Assembly (NCBI RefSeq): GCF_029589435.1
Contig: NZ_JARRAG010000002.1
Span: forward strand, 4,092,001-4,156,000
Source: Paludisphaera mucosa
Lineage (GTDB): Bacteria; Planctomycetota; Planctomycetia; Isosphaerales; Isosphaeraceae
Length of the DNA: 64,000 nucleotides
Direction of reading: 5' to 3'
In this document: positions 37,573 through 48,070 of the stretch, piece by piece
Layout: each line of letters starts with the position of its first letter
How positions within the stretch are numbered: position 1 is the first letter of the stretch
Program-made: the position numbers and the translations under genes
The notes under the pieces: model-generated
What the model was told of the DNA's origin: nothing
What the model saw: the letters and a program-made list of their open reading frames with translations, nothing else
Databases searched by the model: none

Positions 37573-38475
37573 ATGCTCGCGGATCGGTCGACGCTGGCCG
37601 GGCTCGTGGAACGGTACACCGGGAGGGACGGCGTCCATCCGACGGCCGTCGCCGGGCTGACGCTCTTCCGCGCGACGAAGACCCACGAGTCGGTCGCGAC
37701 GGTCCACGAGCCGGCGTTCTGCATCGTCGCCCAGGGGCGCAAGCGGGTGACGCTGGGCGAGGAGGTCTTCTGCTACGACCCCGCGCAGTTCCTGCTGGTC
37801 TCGGTGGACCTCCCGCTGTCGAGCAAGGTCGTCGAGGCCACGCCGGACGAGCCGTACCTCGGCGTGCGGATCGACCTGGACCTGGTCTGCGTCGGCGAGC
37901 TGATGATCGACGCGGCCCCGGCCGGATCGGACGCCGCCCCGCCGGCCCGCGGGCTCTCCGTCAGCCCCCTCGACCCGCCGCTGCTCGACGCGGCGGCGCG
38001 GCTCGTCGCCCTGCTGGAATCCCCGCGCGACGTCGCCGTCGTGGCCCCGCTGATCCGCCGCGAGATCATGTACCGGTTGCTCACGGGCGAGCAGGGGGGG
38101 CGGCTGCGGCAGATCGCCGCCGACGGCGGGCCGACGCGGCGGATCGCGCTGGCCATCGACTGGCTCCGCGACCATTTCGCGAGCCCCTTCCGCATCGAGG
38201 ACCTGGCCCGCGTGGCGCACATGAGCCCCTCGACGTTCCACCAGCACTTCAAGGCGGTCACGGCGATGAGCCCCTTGCAGTACCAGAAGCGGCTGCGGCT
38301 CCAGGAGGCCCGCCGGCTGATGCTCGCCGAGGCCCTGGACGCGGCCGCCGCCGGCTACCGCGTGGGCTACGAGAGCCCTTCCCAGTTCAGCCGCGAGTAT
38401 CGCCGGTCTTTCGGCGAGCCCCCTCGACGCGACATGGCGCGGCTGCGGACGGCCTCGCCGGCCGCGCAAGGCTGA
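37573..38475 (+). CDS. AraC family transcriptional regulator
   Basis: 300 residues. The N-terminal part (FRATKTHESVATVHEPAFCIVAQG, in part, then GEEVFCYDPAQFLLVSVDLP) is the AraC_N ligand domain of PF06719. The C-terminal part has the two helix-turn-helix units, FRIEDLARVAHMSPSTFHQHF and AAGYRVGYESPSQFSREYRR (each shown in part). G-rich GGAGGGCGGC precedes the ATG. It is divergent from the two SDR genes, and regulators of this type typically control the adjacent oxidoreductase genes (inference). Confidence 0.93.
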   Translation: MLADRSTLAGLVERYTGRDGVHPTAVAGLTLFRATKTHESVATVHEPAFCIVAQGRKRVTLGEEVFCYDPAQFLLVSVDLPLSSKVVEATPDEPYLGVRIDLDLVCVGELMIDAAPAGSDAAPPARGLSVSPLDPPLLDAAARLVALLESPRDVAVVAPLIRREIMYRLLTGEQGGRLRQIAADGGPTRRIALAIDWLRDHFASPFRIEDLARVAHMSPSTFHQHFKAVTAMSPLQYQKRLRLQEARRLMLAEALDAAAAGYRVGYESPSQFSREYRRSFGEPPRRDMARLRTASPAAQG

Positions 38476-38582
38476 ACGTCGACGGACACCGACGATGAGA
38501 ACGGGGCCGGCCTCAATCCGGACGCCGCCGGCGACTGGACGCGCCGCCGCCTGGTCGCGGCGGGCCGCGACGGCCGGTTCTT

Positions 38583-39179
38583 TCAGCCCCCCGCGGGCCC
38601 GCCGGGCGGGGGGTCGTCGGCGAGGAGGGTCCCGGCCAGCGTGCGGCAGGCGTCCAGGACGCGGCCCGCGAGGGCCTCGTCGCGGACCGAACGGGCGAGG
38701 CCGAGGCCGCCGACGCAGAGGGCCAAAATCGCGAAGGCGCGATCGTCGGCCGGCGGGTCCTCGTCGGCCAGGCGGGCCGCGAGGCGGAGGACGACCGCCT
38801 CGAAGCTACGCTTGACGGGCTCGCCGGCGTGCGCGACCTCGGAGATCAGGGCCGCGAGCGGGCAGCCGTCCTCGTCCGCGAGCCGGTGCGACGGGCTCAG
38901 GTAGTACGCGACGAACGCCTCGGCCCAGGCGCGGCCCGACAGGCCGTCGAGCGCCCGATCGCGCCGCGCGTCGACCGAGTCGGCGGCCTGCGCGAGGGCG
39001 TCGGCCAGCAGGTCTTCCTTCGAGCCGAAGTGGGCGTAGAAGCCGCCGGGCGTGAGGCCGGCCTCGCCCATCACCGCGTCGACGCCCGTGGCGTGATATC
39101 CCCGACGGCGGAAGACCCGCCCGGCCGCCTCCAGGATCTTCGCCCGCGTCTTCGCCTTGTGATCCGCTGGGTATCGCAT
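38583..39179 (-). CDS. TetR/AcrR family transcriptional regulator
   Basis: 198 residues from ATG 39179. The N-terminal HTH is typical: RAKILEAAGRVFRRRGYHAT, then VDAVMGEAGLTPGGFYAHFG and SKEDLLADAL. The C-terminal ligand domain (about 80-190) matches the TetR_C type seen near SDR genes (YLSPSHRLADEDGCPLAAL). It has a good promoter of its own, is convergent with the AraC gene, and may be part of the same redox module. Confidence 0.93.
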   Translation of the reverse strand: MRYPADHKAKTRAKILEAAGRVFRRRGYHATGVDAVMGEAGLTPGGFYAHFGSKEDLLADALAQAADSVDARRDRALDGLSGRAWAEAFVAYYLSPSHRLADEDGCPLAALISEVAHAGEPVKRSFEAVVLRLAARLADEDPPADDRAFAILALCVGGLGLARSVRDEALAGRVLDACRTLAGTLLADDPPPGGPAGG

Positions 39180-39231
39180 GGGGACCCTTCGTCCGGCCCC
39201 CGGGACACTTCGCCCCGGGGCCTCGCCCGCT

Positions 39232-39259
39232 ATGTTAGGGCGCCCCCGGATTCCGTCAA
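39232..39259 (-). promoter_or_regulatory. Promoter of the tetR-type gene
   Basis: Minus strand: TTGACG (39254-39259), 16-base spacer, TAACAT (39232-39237). It fits in the 92-base gap upstream of the TetR gene. The same gap is the likely place for autoregulation, although no clear palindrome was found. Confidence 0.55.
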
Positions 39260-39271
39260 GCGGGCGTCGGG

Positions 39272-39754
39272 TCAGAGCGGCTTCCCGCACTGGCCGCAGA
39301 ACCGGGCCGCCTCGTCGTTGAGCGCCTTGCACGCCGGGCAGCGGACGCGGACGACCTCGACGGTCCGCTCGCCCGAGCCCAGGCGGTCGACGACCTGCTG
39401 CACCGCGGGGATCTCGTCGAGGACGTCGCCGAGCAGCCCCCCCCGCATCCGGGCCCAGGGCTCCAGGTCGCGGCGGGCCTGCTCGGGGTCGAGATGCAGC
39501 CCCGCGCCGGCCAGCCCCCGCGCCGCGACGCCGAGGACGACCCCGCCGCCGATCATCAGGCCCATCCCCCCGAACGCCCGGAACATCATGCTGCGGGCGC
39601 GGCCCGCGAAGTCGTCGAAGTCCCCGAAGTTCGCGGCGAAGCTGTAGAACGTCGAGGCGAAAAGCAAGGCGCCGACCAGGCCGACGGCCAGGCCCGCGTA
39701 GAACAGGGCCTTGCGCTCGGGCGGGATGTTCCGGACGGGGAGCGGGGGCTTCAT
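39272..39754 (-). CDS. Membrane protein with C-terminal zinc ribbon
   Basis: 160 residues from ATG 39754, with GAGG six bases upstream. Two hydrophobic segments (about 17-38, LFYAGLAVGLVGALLFAST, and about 63-84, GGMGLMIGGGVVLGVAARG) are followed by a hydrophilic region and a terminal zinc ribbon, CPACKALNDEAARFCGQCG (C-x2-C...C-x2-C). The cytoplasmic ribbon may bind protein or nucleic acid; no specific family function is known to me. Confidence 0.78.
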   Translation of the reverse strand: MKPPLPVRNIPPERKALFYAGLAVGLVGALLFASTFYSFAANFGDFDDFAGRARSMMFRAFGGMGLMIGGGVVLGVAARGLAGAGLHLDPEQARRDLEPWARMRGGLLGDVLDEIPAVQQVVDRLGSGERTVEVVRVRCPACKALNDEAARFCGQCGKPL

Positions 39755-39881
39755 CGGTACCTCGCGACGGGGAGGGCGGGGGAGGATCGCCGTCGGTGAC
39801 GTCGCAGGGATTTTCGCACGAGCCGGGACGTTATTGAAAAGGCGCCGAACGGAGGTGGCCTCGGTCTCGCTCCTCAAGGCT

Positions 39882-40142
39882 TCAAGGGGCGAAGCTTTCG
39901 ACCTTCCAGCCCTCGGAGGCCAGGAACTCGAGCAGGCCCGCGACGGTGAGAAACCGATGACGCTCGTCGCGGGTGTAGGTCGATTCGTCGAACTGGCCGC
40001 CCGCGGGGCATTCCTCGCAAGTGAGGACGTACGTGTCCTGGTGTTTCCAGGCGGTCGCCAGGCCTTCGCGACCGTCGACCGAATACAGCAGGTTATTCGC
40101 CTTGCCGGCTTCGAGGCGCGTGAGGAACGTTTCGAGGGTCAT
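39882..40142 (-). CDS. Small protein of unknown function
   Basis: 86 residues, soluble, acidic. It has one C-x2-C (VLTCEECPAGGQF) that is not paired with a second, and a C-terminal helix LTVAGLLEFLASEGW. The frame has normal coding character for this genome, and it sits in line with neighbouring minus-strand genes. I do not recognise a family. Confidence 0.6.
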   Translation of the reverse strand: MTLETFLTRLEAGKANNLLYSVDGREGLATAWKHQDTYVLTCEECPAGGQFDESTYTRDERHRFLTVAGLLEFLASEGWKVESFAP

Positions 40143-40262
40143 GGCGAGTCTCGGCCTGCGGACGGCGTTCGACGGCTTCCCTGCCGGTCCCCCTCGTCCG
40201 GCCCTGCCGGCCTCCTTCCCCCACGCGGGGGGAAGGCCGTCTACGGACCCTCCGGGCCGGGC

Positions 40263-41033
40263 TCAGGTCTTGGCGCGGGCGCGGGGCTTGGGCTTCGGCT
40301 TCTCGGGGTTGCGGGAGGAATCGGCCTCGCTGTCGGCGAGGTAGAGGAGGCGGCCGCAGCTCTTGCAGAAGGTGAGGGCGTCGCGGTTGATCAGCTCGTT
40401 GAGCATCTGGGTGGTGACGGCCGTATAGCAGCCGACGCAGGCGCCCCCCTCGACGGGGGCCAGGGCGTCGGCGCCGAGCTGGCGGACGACGCGGCGGTAC
40501 TGCTCGCGCTGGTCGATCGGGATCGAGTCCTCGGCCCCGACGATGGCGGCCTCCAGCTCGGCGAGCTGCGCCTTCTGCGCGACGGCCAGGTCGGCGATCG
40601 TCTTCTTGAGCGCGTCGACCTCGTCGGAGAAGGCCTTGACCTCGGCCTCGGCCTTGGCGAACTCGGCGCCCTGGGCCTCGATGGTCTCGTAGCCTTGCAG
40701 GACCTGGTCCTCGTACTTGCCCATCGCGGTCGTGTCGTGGGCGATCTGGTTCTGGAGGGCCTTGTACTCCTCGTTCTTCTTGACGAGGTTCAGCTTGACC
40801 TTGAGGTCGTCGATCTTGGCCTGCGACGCCTGCAGCGCGTGCTCGTTCTTCTTGATGCCGACCTTGGCGTCCTGCAGGACCTTGCGGGCCTTCTCCAGGT
40901 CGGCGGTGCGGGCGGCGAGGGCCGCGGTGCGGGCGGCGAGGGTCTTGGGGCCCGATTGGAGCCGGTCGCGGATCGCCCGGGCGCGCTGGTGGAGGGTGTG
41001 GAGGTCGCGGAGGGCGTCGCTGGTCGCGCTCAT
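40263..41033 (-). CDS. Coiled-coil protein with C4 zinc ribbon (zf-RING_7/CdsZ type)
   Basis: 256 residues. A long antiparallel coiled coil (about 5-175) rich in Ala, Lys, Glu and Leu contains KKNEEYKALQNQIAHDTTA, typical of the family. It is followed by CVGCYTAVTTQMLNEL and FCKSCGRLLYL, which form the C4 zinc ribbon, then a Lys/Pro/Arg tail. Relatives include bacterial zinc-ribbon proteins implicated in RNA, DNA or translation-related binding; the role here is unproven. It lies downstream of the rpoD terminator, so it is a separate unit. Confidence 0.87.
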   Translation of the reverse strand: MSATSDALRDLHTLHQRARAIRDRLQSGPKTLAARTAALAARTADLEKARKVLQDAKVGIKKNEHALQASQAKIDDLKVKLNLVKKNEEYKALQNQIAHDTTAMGKYEDQVLQGYETIEAQGAEFAKAEAEVKAFSDEVDALKKTIADLAVAQKAQLAELEAAIVGAEDSIPIDQREQYRRVVRQLGADALAPVEGGACVGCYTAVTTQMLNELINRDALTFCKSCGRLLYLADSEADSSRNPEKPKPKPRARAKT

Positions 41034-41086
41034 GGTTCAGGTTCTCCGTCGGGTGAGGGAAACGGTGCGGCGGACCCGGCCCGGCC

Positions 41087-41121
41087 AAAAAAAAACCGCC
41101 GGTCGAGATCGACCGGCGGTT
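41087..41121 (-). terminator. Rho-independent terminator after rpoD
   Basis: On the minus strand a near-perfect hairpin, AACCGCCGGTCGA paired with TCGACCGGCGGTT around a tiny loop (41094-41121), runs into nine T residues (41087-41095). It ends 11 bases downstream of the rpoD stop at 41132. This is the clearest intrinsic terminator in the window. Confidence 0.92.
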
Positions 41122-41131
41122 GTGGACCGCA

Positions 41132-42799
<1,668 letters not shown>

Positions 42800-42809
42800 C
42801 ATTCCTCCC

Positions 42810-44765
42810 TCACGCACGAAACGTCGGATCGGGACGCGTGGTCTTTTTATTCGAAGTCCCAGCCCGCTGGGTCAGTAGTCGACGATGTTCCAGTTGCAAG
42901 GCGCGGTAGGCGTCGGGTTCGGTCAGTCGGTCGGTCTCTTCGAGGGCCTGCCGCAGGTCGGCGAGGCGTGTCAGCCGCTCGCGTTCGGCGAGCTGGCCGA
43001 GCACCAGTTCAAGCCGTTCCCCCCAGGCCCCCGGGGGGAACTGGACGGCGTCCAGGGGTTGCAGTTCGGGTCGTTCCAGGCCGTCGTCCCTCAGGTCGCC
43101 CAGGTGCTCGACGACGGCCCGCGAGCGGGGGTCGTCGAGGCTGTCCTTGATCGCGTCGAAGCTGGGGATCTCGCCCTGGCCGTAGAGATCGTAGGCGGCG
43201 TCCAGGATCGCGCGGGCCGAAGAGTCTCGGAGCGAGGCCAGCGGGACCCGGGCGACGAGCAGGGCGACCGCGTCGGGCCGGCCGACGACGATGGCCGTCA
43301 GCTCGCGGTCGACCGGGTCCATCGCCCGCAGCAGGTCGGCGGCGGGCGGGATCGCCTCGGCCGGGCCCGGTCCGTCGGCCGCGGCGGCCTCGGGCCGGGG
43401 CCGGTCGGCCCCCTTCCGCTGCGAGGCCGCCCGCAGCTCGTGGAGCCGCCGCCGCAGCGAGGCCACCGGCAGCCGCAGGGCGTGGGCCAGCGAGTCGAGC
43501 GCCTTGCTCAGGGCCAGGTCCTGGATCGATCCCGGCCGCGACGGCACCCGGCCCAGGACGCCGAGCACCCATTCGGACGCCCGTCGCGAGCCCTCGATCG
43601 AATCCAGGTCGAACCGGGCCCGCGCCCGGTCGAGGACGAAGGCCAGCGGATCGAGCGCCTCGGCGGCCATCTTGCGGAATGCGTCGGCTCCTTCGCTCAA
43701 GAGGTAGTCGCAAGGATCGAGGCCCGACGGCAGCGACAGCACCCGCACGTCCAGCTCATGCCCCAGGAAGATCTCCAAGGCCCGCTCCGCCGCGGACTGC
43801 CCCGCCTCGTCGCCGTCGTAGACCAGGCACGCCCGGTCGGCCAGCCGCCGCAGCATCGGGACGTGTTCGTCGCCGAACGCGGTCCCCAACGTCGCCACGA
43901 CGTTCTGCAGGCCCACCTGGTGCGCCGCCATCACGTCGGTATACCCTTCCATCACCGCGACCCAGCCCGCCTCGCGACAGGCCGACCTCGCGAGATCCGC
44001 GGCGTAGAGGATGCGACGCTTCTGGAACAAGGGCGACTCGGGGCTGTTAAGATATTTTGCGACACGAATCCCCCGAGACGAGGCCGCCCGCTCCGCTTCC
44101 GGCAAGATCCGCCCCCCGAACCCCACCGGCCGGCCCCGCTCGTCGTGAATGGGAAAGATCAGCCGACCCCGAAATCGGGCGTGAGCCTTGCCGGGCGCCT
44201 CTTCCGAAGAGACCGCCAATCCGGCCCGCTCCAGCCAATCCCGCGAGAACCCCTTCCGCCGCGCCTCCTCGAACAGCCAGTTGGGATCGTCCGGGGCGAA
44301 CCCCAGATGAAACCGCGTCGCCGTCGCCGCCGTCAGCCCCCGCCCCGCGAGATACTCCCGGGGCGACTCGCGGCGGCCCAGGGCCTCCTCGAACAACCCC
44401 TGCGCCCAGGCCAGGACCGCCGTCAGCTCCGCCTTCGACGGCCCATCGGGCCGCGCGGCCGAGGGCGACGGGCCGTCCAGCGTGATCCCCGCCCGCTCCG
44501 CCAGCATCCGCAAGGCCTCTGGGAACTCCACCCGCTCGATCTTCTGCACGAACTCCAGGACGTCGCCCCCCACGCCGCAGACCCAGCACTTGAAAGTCTG
44601 CCGCTCGGGATTCACTTCCAACGACGGATTCCGGTCCTCGTGCCAGGGGCAGAGGGCCTTGTAACGCGAACCGGCCCGACGCAAAGGTAGGTATTCGCCC
44701 ACCAACCCCACGATGTCCACCGCGTTTTTTATAGCGGCTTTCGTCGCATCGGATGGCCTGGGCAC
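42810..44765 (-). CDS. dnaG: DNA primase DnaG
   Basis: 651 residues from GTG 44765, which has AGGAG six bases upstream; the in-frame ATG at 44804 is less likely. The zinc domain has Cys39, His42, Cys60, Cys63 ([10 protein letters not shown] and FKCWVCG). The primase core has [18 protein letters not shown] and the TOPRIM acidic motif [16 protein letters not shown]. The C-terminal part (about 430-640) is the helicase-interacting region. It makes RNA primers for lagging-strand synthesis. First gene of the dnaG-rpoD operon, with no rpsU upstream. Confidence 0.96.
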   Translation of the reverse strand: MPRPSDATKAAIKNAVDIVGLVGEYLPLRRAGSRYKALCPWHEDRNPSLEVNPERQTFKCWVCGVGGDVLEFVQKIERVEFPEALRMLAERAGITLDGPSPSAARPDGPSKAELTAVLAWAQGLFEEALGRRESPREYLAGRGLTAATATRFHLGFAPDDPNWLFEEARRKGFSRDWLERAGLAVSSEEAPGKAHARFRGRLIFPIHDERGRPVGFGGRILPEAERAASSRGIRVAKYLNSPESPLFQKRRILYAADLARSACREAGWVAVMEGYTDVMAAHQVGLQNVVATLGTAFGDEHVPMLRRLADRACLVYDGDEAGQSAAERALEIFLGHELDVRVLSLPSGLDPCDYLLSEGADAFRKMAAEALDPLAFVLDRARARFDLDSIEGSRRASEWVLGVLGRVPSRPGSIQDLALSKALDSLAHALRLPVASLRRRLHELRAASQRKGADRPRPEAAAADGPGPAEAIPPAADLLRAMDPVDRELTAIVVGRPDAVALLVARVPLASLRDSSARAILDAAYDLYGQGEIPSFDAIKDSLDDPRSRAVVEHLGDLRDDGLERPELQPLDAVQFPPGAWGERLELVLGQLAERERLTRLADLRQALEETDRLTEPDAYRALQLEHRRLLTQRAGTSNKKTTRPDPTFRA

Positions 44766-44897
44766 GGGATTCTCCTGATCGTTCCGGCGCGAGTCCGGAT
44801 CCATGGTTCACGCCGTCGATCTCGGCGAGAATCGACGGCGTGCTCGCGCCTCTTGAGGGTTCGTGCCCATCGGTCGGCTGTCTGTGTTGACAACCGA

Positions 44898-44925
44898 ATT
44901 ATAGCCCACCCCCAAATAGCGTCAA
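44898..44925 (-). promoter_or_regulatory. Strong sigma-70-type promoter for dnaG-rpoD
   Basis: Minus strand: TTGACG (44920-44925), 16-base spacer, TATAAT (44898-44903). The -35 matches five of six and the -10 all six. Transcription would begin near 44891, about 125 bases before the dnaG GTG. Confidence 0.7.
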
Positions 44926-45167
44926 GTTTTCGCAAAGCCCGGCCGACATCCCGACCATTCCTGTAACTCGGCATGGATTTAGCAGTTAGGGATGATCACT
45001 CGACTTACGATGTCTTATGGCCACGCGTACAGTCGCCGTCACGAAATGACGGCCCGTCCCCATTGCGCAACACTACCTCCCTTTCCAATTCGGGTGCCGT
45101 CGTCCCCCTGACGGTCCCAACTCGATGTCCTGCGAACCAGGTGTCCAAGTCAAGCCCCGGTTTTTCG
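44926..45167. other. Intergenic region between dnaG promoter and GH5 terminator
   Basis: About 240 bases, visibly less GC-rich than the genes. No credible gene was seen. A perfect 7-bp hairpin with a five-base loop (GCCGTCA/TGACGGC) lies at 45035-45053 without a T run. The rest is unexplained. Confidence 0.4.
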
Positions 45168-45199
45168 AAAAAAGAACACCCCCGCGGCTCGGGGGCGTT
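45168..45199 (-). terminator. Rho-independent terminator after GH5 gene
   Basis: On the minus strand AACGCCCCCG pairs with CGGGGGTGTT (one G-T pair) around a short loop (45175-45199), followed by C and six T residues (45168-45173). It lies about 30 bases after the stop at 45231. Confidence 0.85.
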
Positions 45200-45230
45200 C
45201 GAAGGTCGCGATCGTGCGGCTGGGCGCGAT

Positions 45231-46910
45231 TCAGGGCTTGCCGAAGAGGGCCTCGTGCATGCCGGGCTGGGGACGGTCGTCCTCCACGTCCCAGTAATTG
45301 AAGCCGGCGTGCCAGTCCCACAGGGCCCAGCCGACGCCCGCCTTCTCGAGACGTTTGCGGAACTCGCGGTAATAATTCGCGCGCGACTCGGGATCGGCCT
45401 GCATGATGGCCCCGAACTCCCCGAGGTAGACCGGCCGGCCGTAGTGGTCCGACCATTCCTTGATCTGCGCGGCGGCCTTGTCCATGGCTTCCGGGCCGCA
45501 CGGGTTCGACCCGGCCGGCGCGGTGTTGTAGTCGTGGACCCACGCCAGGAAGCCGGGGGTCAGGTGGAGCGACGGGTCGGGGACGAGCGGCGAGGCGGGG
45601 GGGCCGGGGAACTTGATCCCCTTCTGCTTCCCGTCGTCGCCGCGGTTCGTCCAGGACGCCCCCTGGTGCGAGAAGAAGAACGGGTCGTAGGAGTGGACGG
45701 TGACGAGGATGTTGTGGTCGTCGTCCGGCAGTCGCAGCGCGGGCAGCTCCGAGATCGAGTTCCAGCGCCCGGGGCCGACGACGATGAGACGGTCGGGATC
45801 GGCCTTGCGGATGATCTTGATCGCCTCGGCGAAGATCGGGTTGACGACCTCGGTCGTCCCGGCGTCCTTCGACTCGTTCAGCAGCTCGAACGCGAGCGTG
45901 TTCGGCCGCTTCGCGTAGTGCTCGGAGACCTGCCGCCAGATCGCCAGGAACTTGGCCTGCTGGCCCGCGGGGTCGGTCGTGAAATCGTCGAAGTGGTGGA
46001 TGTTGATGAGCGCGGCGAGACCCTCGCGATCGGCCGCGTCGACGAAGTAGTCGACCTTCTTGAAGATGACCGGCGAGAGCTTGTATTCGGGGGCCGGTCC
46101 GGCGTAATGATGCCAGCCGATCGGAACGCGGATGTGGTCGAAGCCCTCGGCCTTGATCTTCTTGACGTCGTCGACGGTGTATTTCACGCCCCAGTTCTGC
46201 CCGGGGGCGACCTCCAGGCCATTGCCTAGGTTGGCCCCACGGAGGAATTTTTTGGCGTTCCGGTGTGCGGGGGTGTCGCGGCCGGCGACCCGCTTCATGT
46301 CCTGATAGCCTTCCGGCGTCCGGGCGAGCGCCTGGACGTGGACGACGACCGGGACGCCGGCGCGGACGGCGAGCCTGGTCGCGAGCGTCTGATCGTGCCA
46401 GGTCCGGCCGAAATGCGCGCCCGAAAGGGCCGGGACCGCCTTCGTCGCGGCCTCGACCTTCCCCGCGCCTTCCCACCCCTTTCGGGACTCGAACCCGCCA
46501 TCGGCGGCGAGTTCCGCCCCTTCCACCCGGAGGTCGTCCCAGAGGATTTCCTGGCGGTAGACCCCGCCTTTGGGTGCCTGCTCCCACGGGCCCATCAGGG
46601 CCAGCGACACCGTTCCCGACTTCGCCGGGGTGAACGCGACGGCCAGGGGTCGCCAGCCCAGCCGGCCGAGCCCGAAGTTGACCGTGTAACCCGAACCCGC
46701 GCGATCGGCGGGGACCCAGTTCATCCGGCCGATCGAGCCGTCGCCGGCCACGACGCGACCCTTCTCGATCGGGAAGTCGGCCGTGAGGTCGAACCGGCCG
46801 CTGGTGGCGAGCCGGGCGGGGGCCTCGTCGTCGGCGCGGGCGGTGACGGCCGGGCCGGCGAGGAGGAAGGCGAGCGCCAGGGGGGCGTAACGATGGAAGC
46901 GAGACATCAT
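45231..46910 (-). CDS. Secreted glycoside hydrolase family 5 (cellulase-like)
   Basis: 559 residues. A signal peptide (about 1-26, PLALAFLLAGPAVTARA) is followed by a beta-rich N-terminal module of about 190 residues (ending near VHVQALARTPEGYQDM) that resembles a carbohydrate-binding or jelly-roll domain. The GH5 barrel has LRGANLGNGLEV, FDHIRVPIGWHH, INIHHFDDF, acid/base Glu346 in LAFELLNES and nucleophile Glu498 in VYLGEFGAI, with WALWDWHAGFNYWD near the end. It should cleave beta-linked glucans or mannans outside the cytoplasm; exact substrate unknown. Monocistronic, with its own terminator. Confidence 0.94.
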   Translation of the reverse strand: MMSRFHRYAPLALAFLLAGPAVTARADDEAPARLATSGRFDLTADFPIEKGRVVAGDGSIGRMNWVPADRAGSGYTVNFGLGRLGWRPLAVAFTPAKSGTVSLALMGPWEQAPKGGVYRQEILWDDLRVEGAELAADGGFESRKGWEGAGKVEAATKAVPALSGAHFGRTWHDQTLATRLAVRAGVPVVVHVQALARTPEGYQDMKRVAGRDTPAHRNAKKFLRGANLGNGLEVAPGQNWGVKYTVDDVKKIKAEGFDHIRVPIGWHHYAGPAPEYKLSPVIFKKVDYFVDAADREGLAALINIHHFDDFTTDPAGQQAKFLAIWRQVSEHYAKRPNTLAFELLNESKDAGTTEVVNPIFAEAIKIIRKADPDRLIVVGPGRWNSISELPALRLPDDDHNILVTVHSYDPFFFSHQGASWTNRGDDGKQKGIKFPGPPASPLVPDPSLHLTPGFLAWVHDYNTAPAGSNPCGPEAMDKAAAQIKEWSDHYGRPVYLGEFGAIMQADPESRANYYREFRKRLEKAGVGWALWDWHAGFNYWDVEDDRPQPGMHEALFGKP

Positions 46911-47017
46911 GAAGGGGGACTCCCGGGGAGGAAGGGACGCCGGCGGGGCGGGTCCGACTTCATGAGGAAAGGGGGAGTCCGCCCGGTGGGCGTGTTCGGG
47001 ACGAGGCGTTTGTCGCC

Positions 47018-47455
47018 TCAGCCGTCGGCGTCGCCGCCGAGTTCGCGCGTGATCTGCGAGGCCATCCGGCCCATCTCGTCGCCGGCGTACGCCTCGTGGG
47101 GCCAGGGCCAGTCCACGGGGTCGTTCTCGAAGCGCGGGATGACGTGCCAGTGGCAGTGGTCGATGGTCTGGCCGGCGACCCGGCCGCTGTTGACGATCAG
47201 GTTCGAACCGTCGGCCCCGGTCGCGGCGACCACCGCGCGGGTCAGCCGGGGGAGGAGAGAGCCGGCGTGGGCGGCCAACTCGTCGGGGAGGTCGCGGAGC
47301 TGGGGATGGTGGTCCCGGGGGACGACTAGGACGTGCCCCCTGGCGACCGGATTGACGTCGAGGATGACGATCGCGCGGTCGGTTTCGAGGACGCGGGCGG
47401 AGGGGATCTCGCCGTGGACGATCTTGCAGAAGAGGCAGTTCGGGTCGCGGCTCAT
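47018..47455 (-). CDS. HIT family nucleotide hydrolase
   Basis: 145 residues. The histidine triad is HCHWHVIPR (His100, His102, His104), preceded by ARGHVLVVPRDHH and SNLIVNSG. The start CLFCKIVHGEIPSARV is characteristic of Hint/HinT-like proteins that cleave nucleoside phosphoramidates or adenylates. It is 98 bases downstream of rplQ on the same strand and may share that transcript. Confidence 0.94.
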   Translation of the reverse strand: MSRDPNCLFCKIVHGEIPSARVLETDRAIVILDVNPVARGHVLVVPRDHHPQLRDLPDELAAHAGSLLPRLTRAVVAATGADGSNLIVNSGRVAGQTIDHCHWHVIPRFENDPVDWPWPHEAYAGDEMGRMASQITRELGGDADG

Positions 47456-47553
47456 GGTGCGGCGCTCCTGCTGGCAGGCGGAGCGGGTGCGGGGGGCGGG
47501 TCGGGCCGGGCCGGGCCCGAACCGCCCCCGTCGATCCCGAAGGGGGGGACGGC

Positions 47554-47976
47554 TCAGGACGCCGGGGCCTCGGCCGCCACGAGGGCGGGGCGGGCGGGGG
47601 CCTTGATCGTCTCGTTCTCGCCCAGGAGCATGATGACGGCCATCTCGGCGGCGTCGCCCTGGCGGACCTTGGCGAGCTTGTAGATGCGGGTGTAGCCGCC
47701 CGGGCGGCTGGCGAACCGGGGGCCGATCTCGTGGAACAGCTTGTAGGCGACCTGCTTGCTGTTCAGGACGGCCAGGCTGCGGCGGAACGGGTCGAGCTTG
47801 AAGCCCTGCTTGGCGAGGGTGATCAGCTTCTCGACGTAAGGCTGCAGTTCCTTGGCCTTGGGGACCGTCGTGGTGATCTTGCCGTGCTCCAGGAGCGCCG
47901 TGGCCAGGTTGCGCAGGAGCATGCGGCGGTGTTCGGGGGAACGCTTGAACTTGCGGCCGGCTTTCTTGTGACGCAT
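47554..47976 (-). CDS. rplQ: 50S ribosomal protein L17
   Basis: 140 residues. The family start RHKKAGRKFKRSPEHRRML is followed by LLRNLATALLEHGKITTT and KAKELQPYVEKLITLAK; the end VRQGDAAEMAVIMLLG is typical, with a short Ala/Pro tail. Last gene of the alpha-operon part, following rpoA by 94 bases. No T-run terminator was seen right after it. Confidence 0.96.
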   Translation of the reverse strand: MRHKKAGRKFKRSPEHRRMLLRNLATALLEHGKITTTVPKAKELQPYVEKLITLAKQGFKLDPFRRSLAVLNSKQVAYKLFHEIGPRFASRPGGYTRIYKLAKVRQGDAAEMAVIMLLGENETIKAPARPALVAAEAPAS

Positions 47977-48070
47977 GGCGGATTTCTTATCTGCTCGTGA
48001 GGGCTTCGTCGCTTCCGGCCCGGTCCCGCCCCGCGGGGGCGGGGGGCCGGACGTACGTCGCGGAAACCGG

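Noticed and set aside
45035-45053. Hairpin considered as a terminator for dnaG or the GH5 gene
   Set aside because: No T run on either side, it is upstream of dnaG, and the GH5 gene already has a better terminator at 45168-45199.
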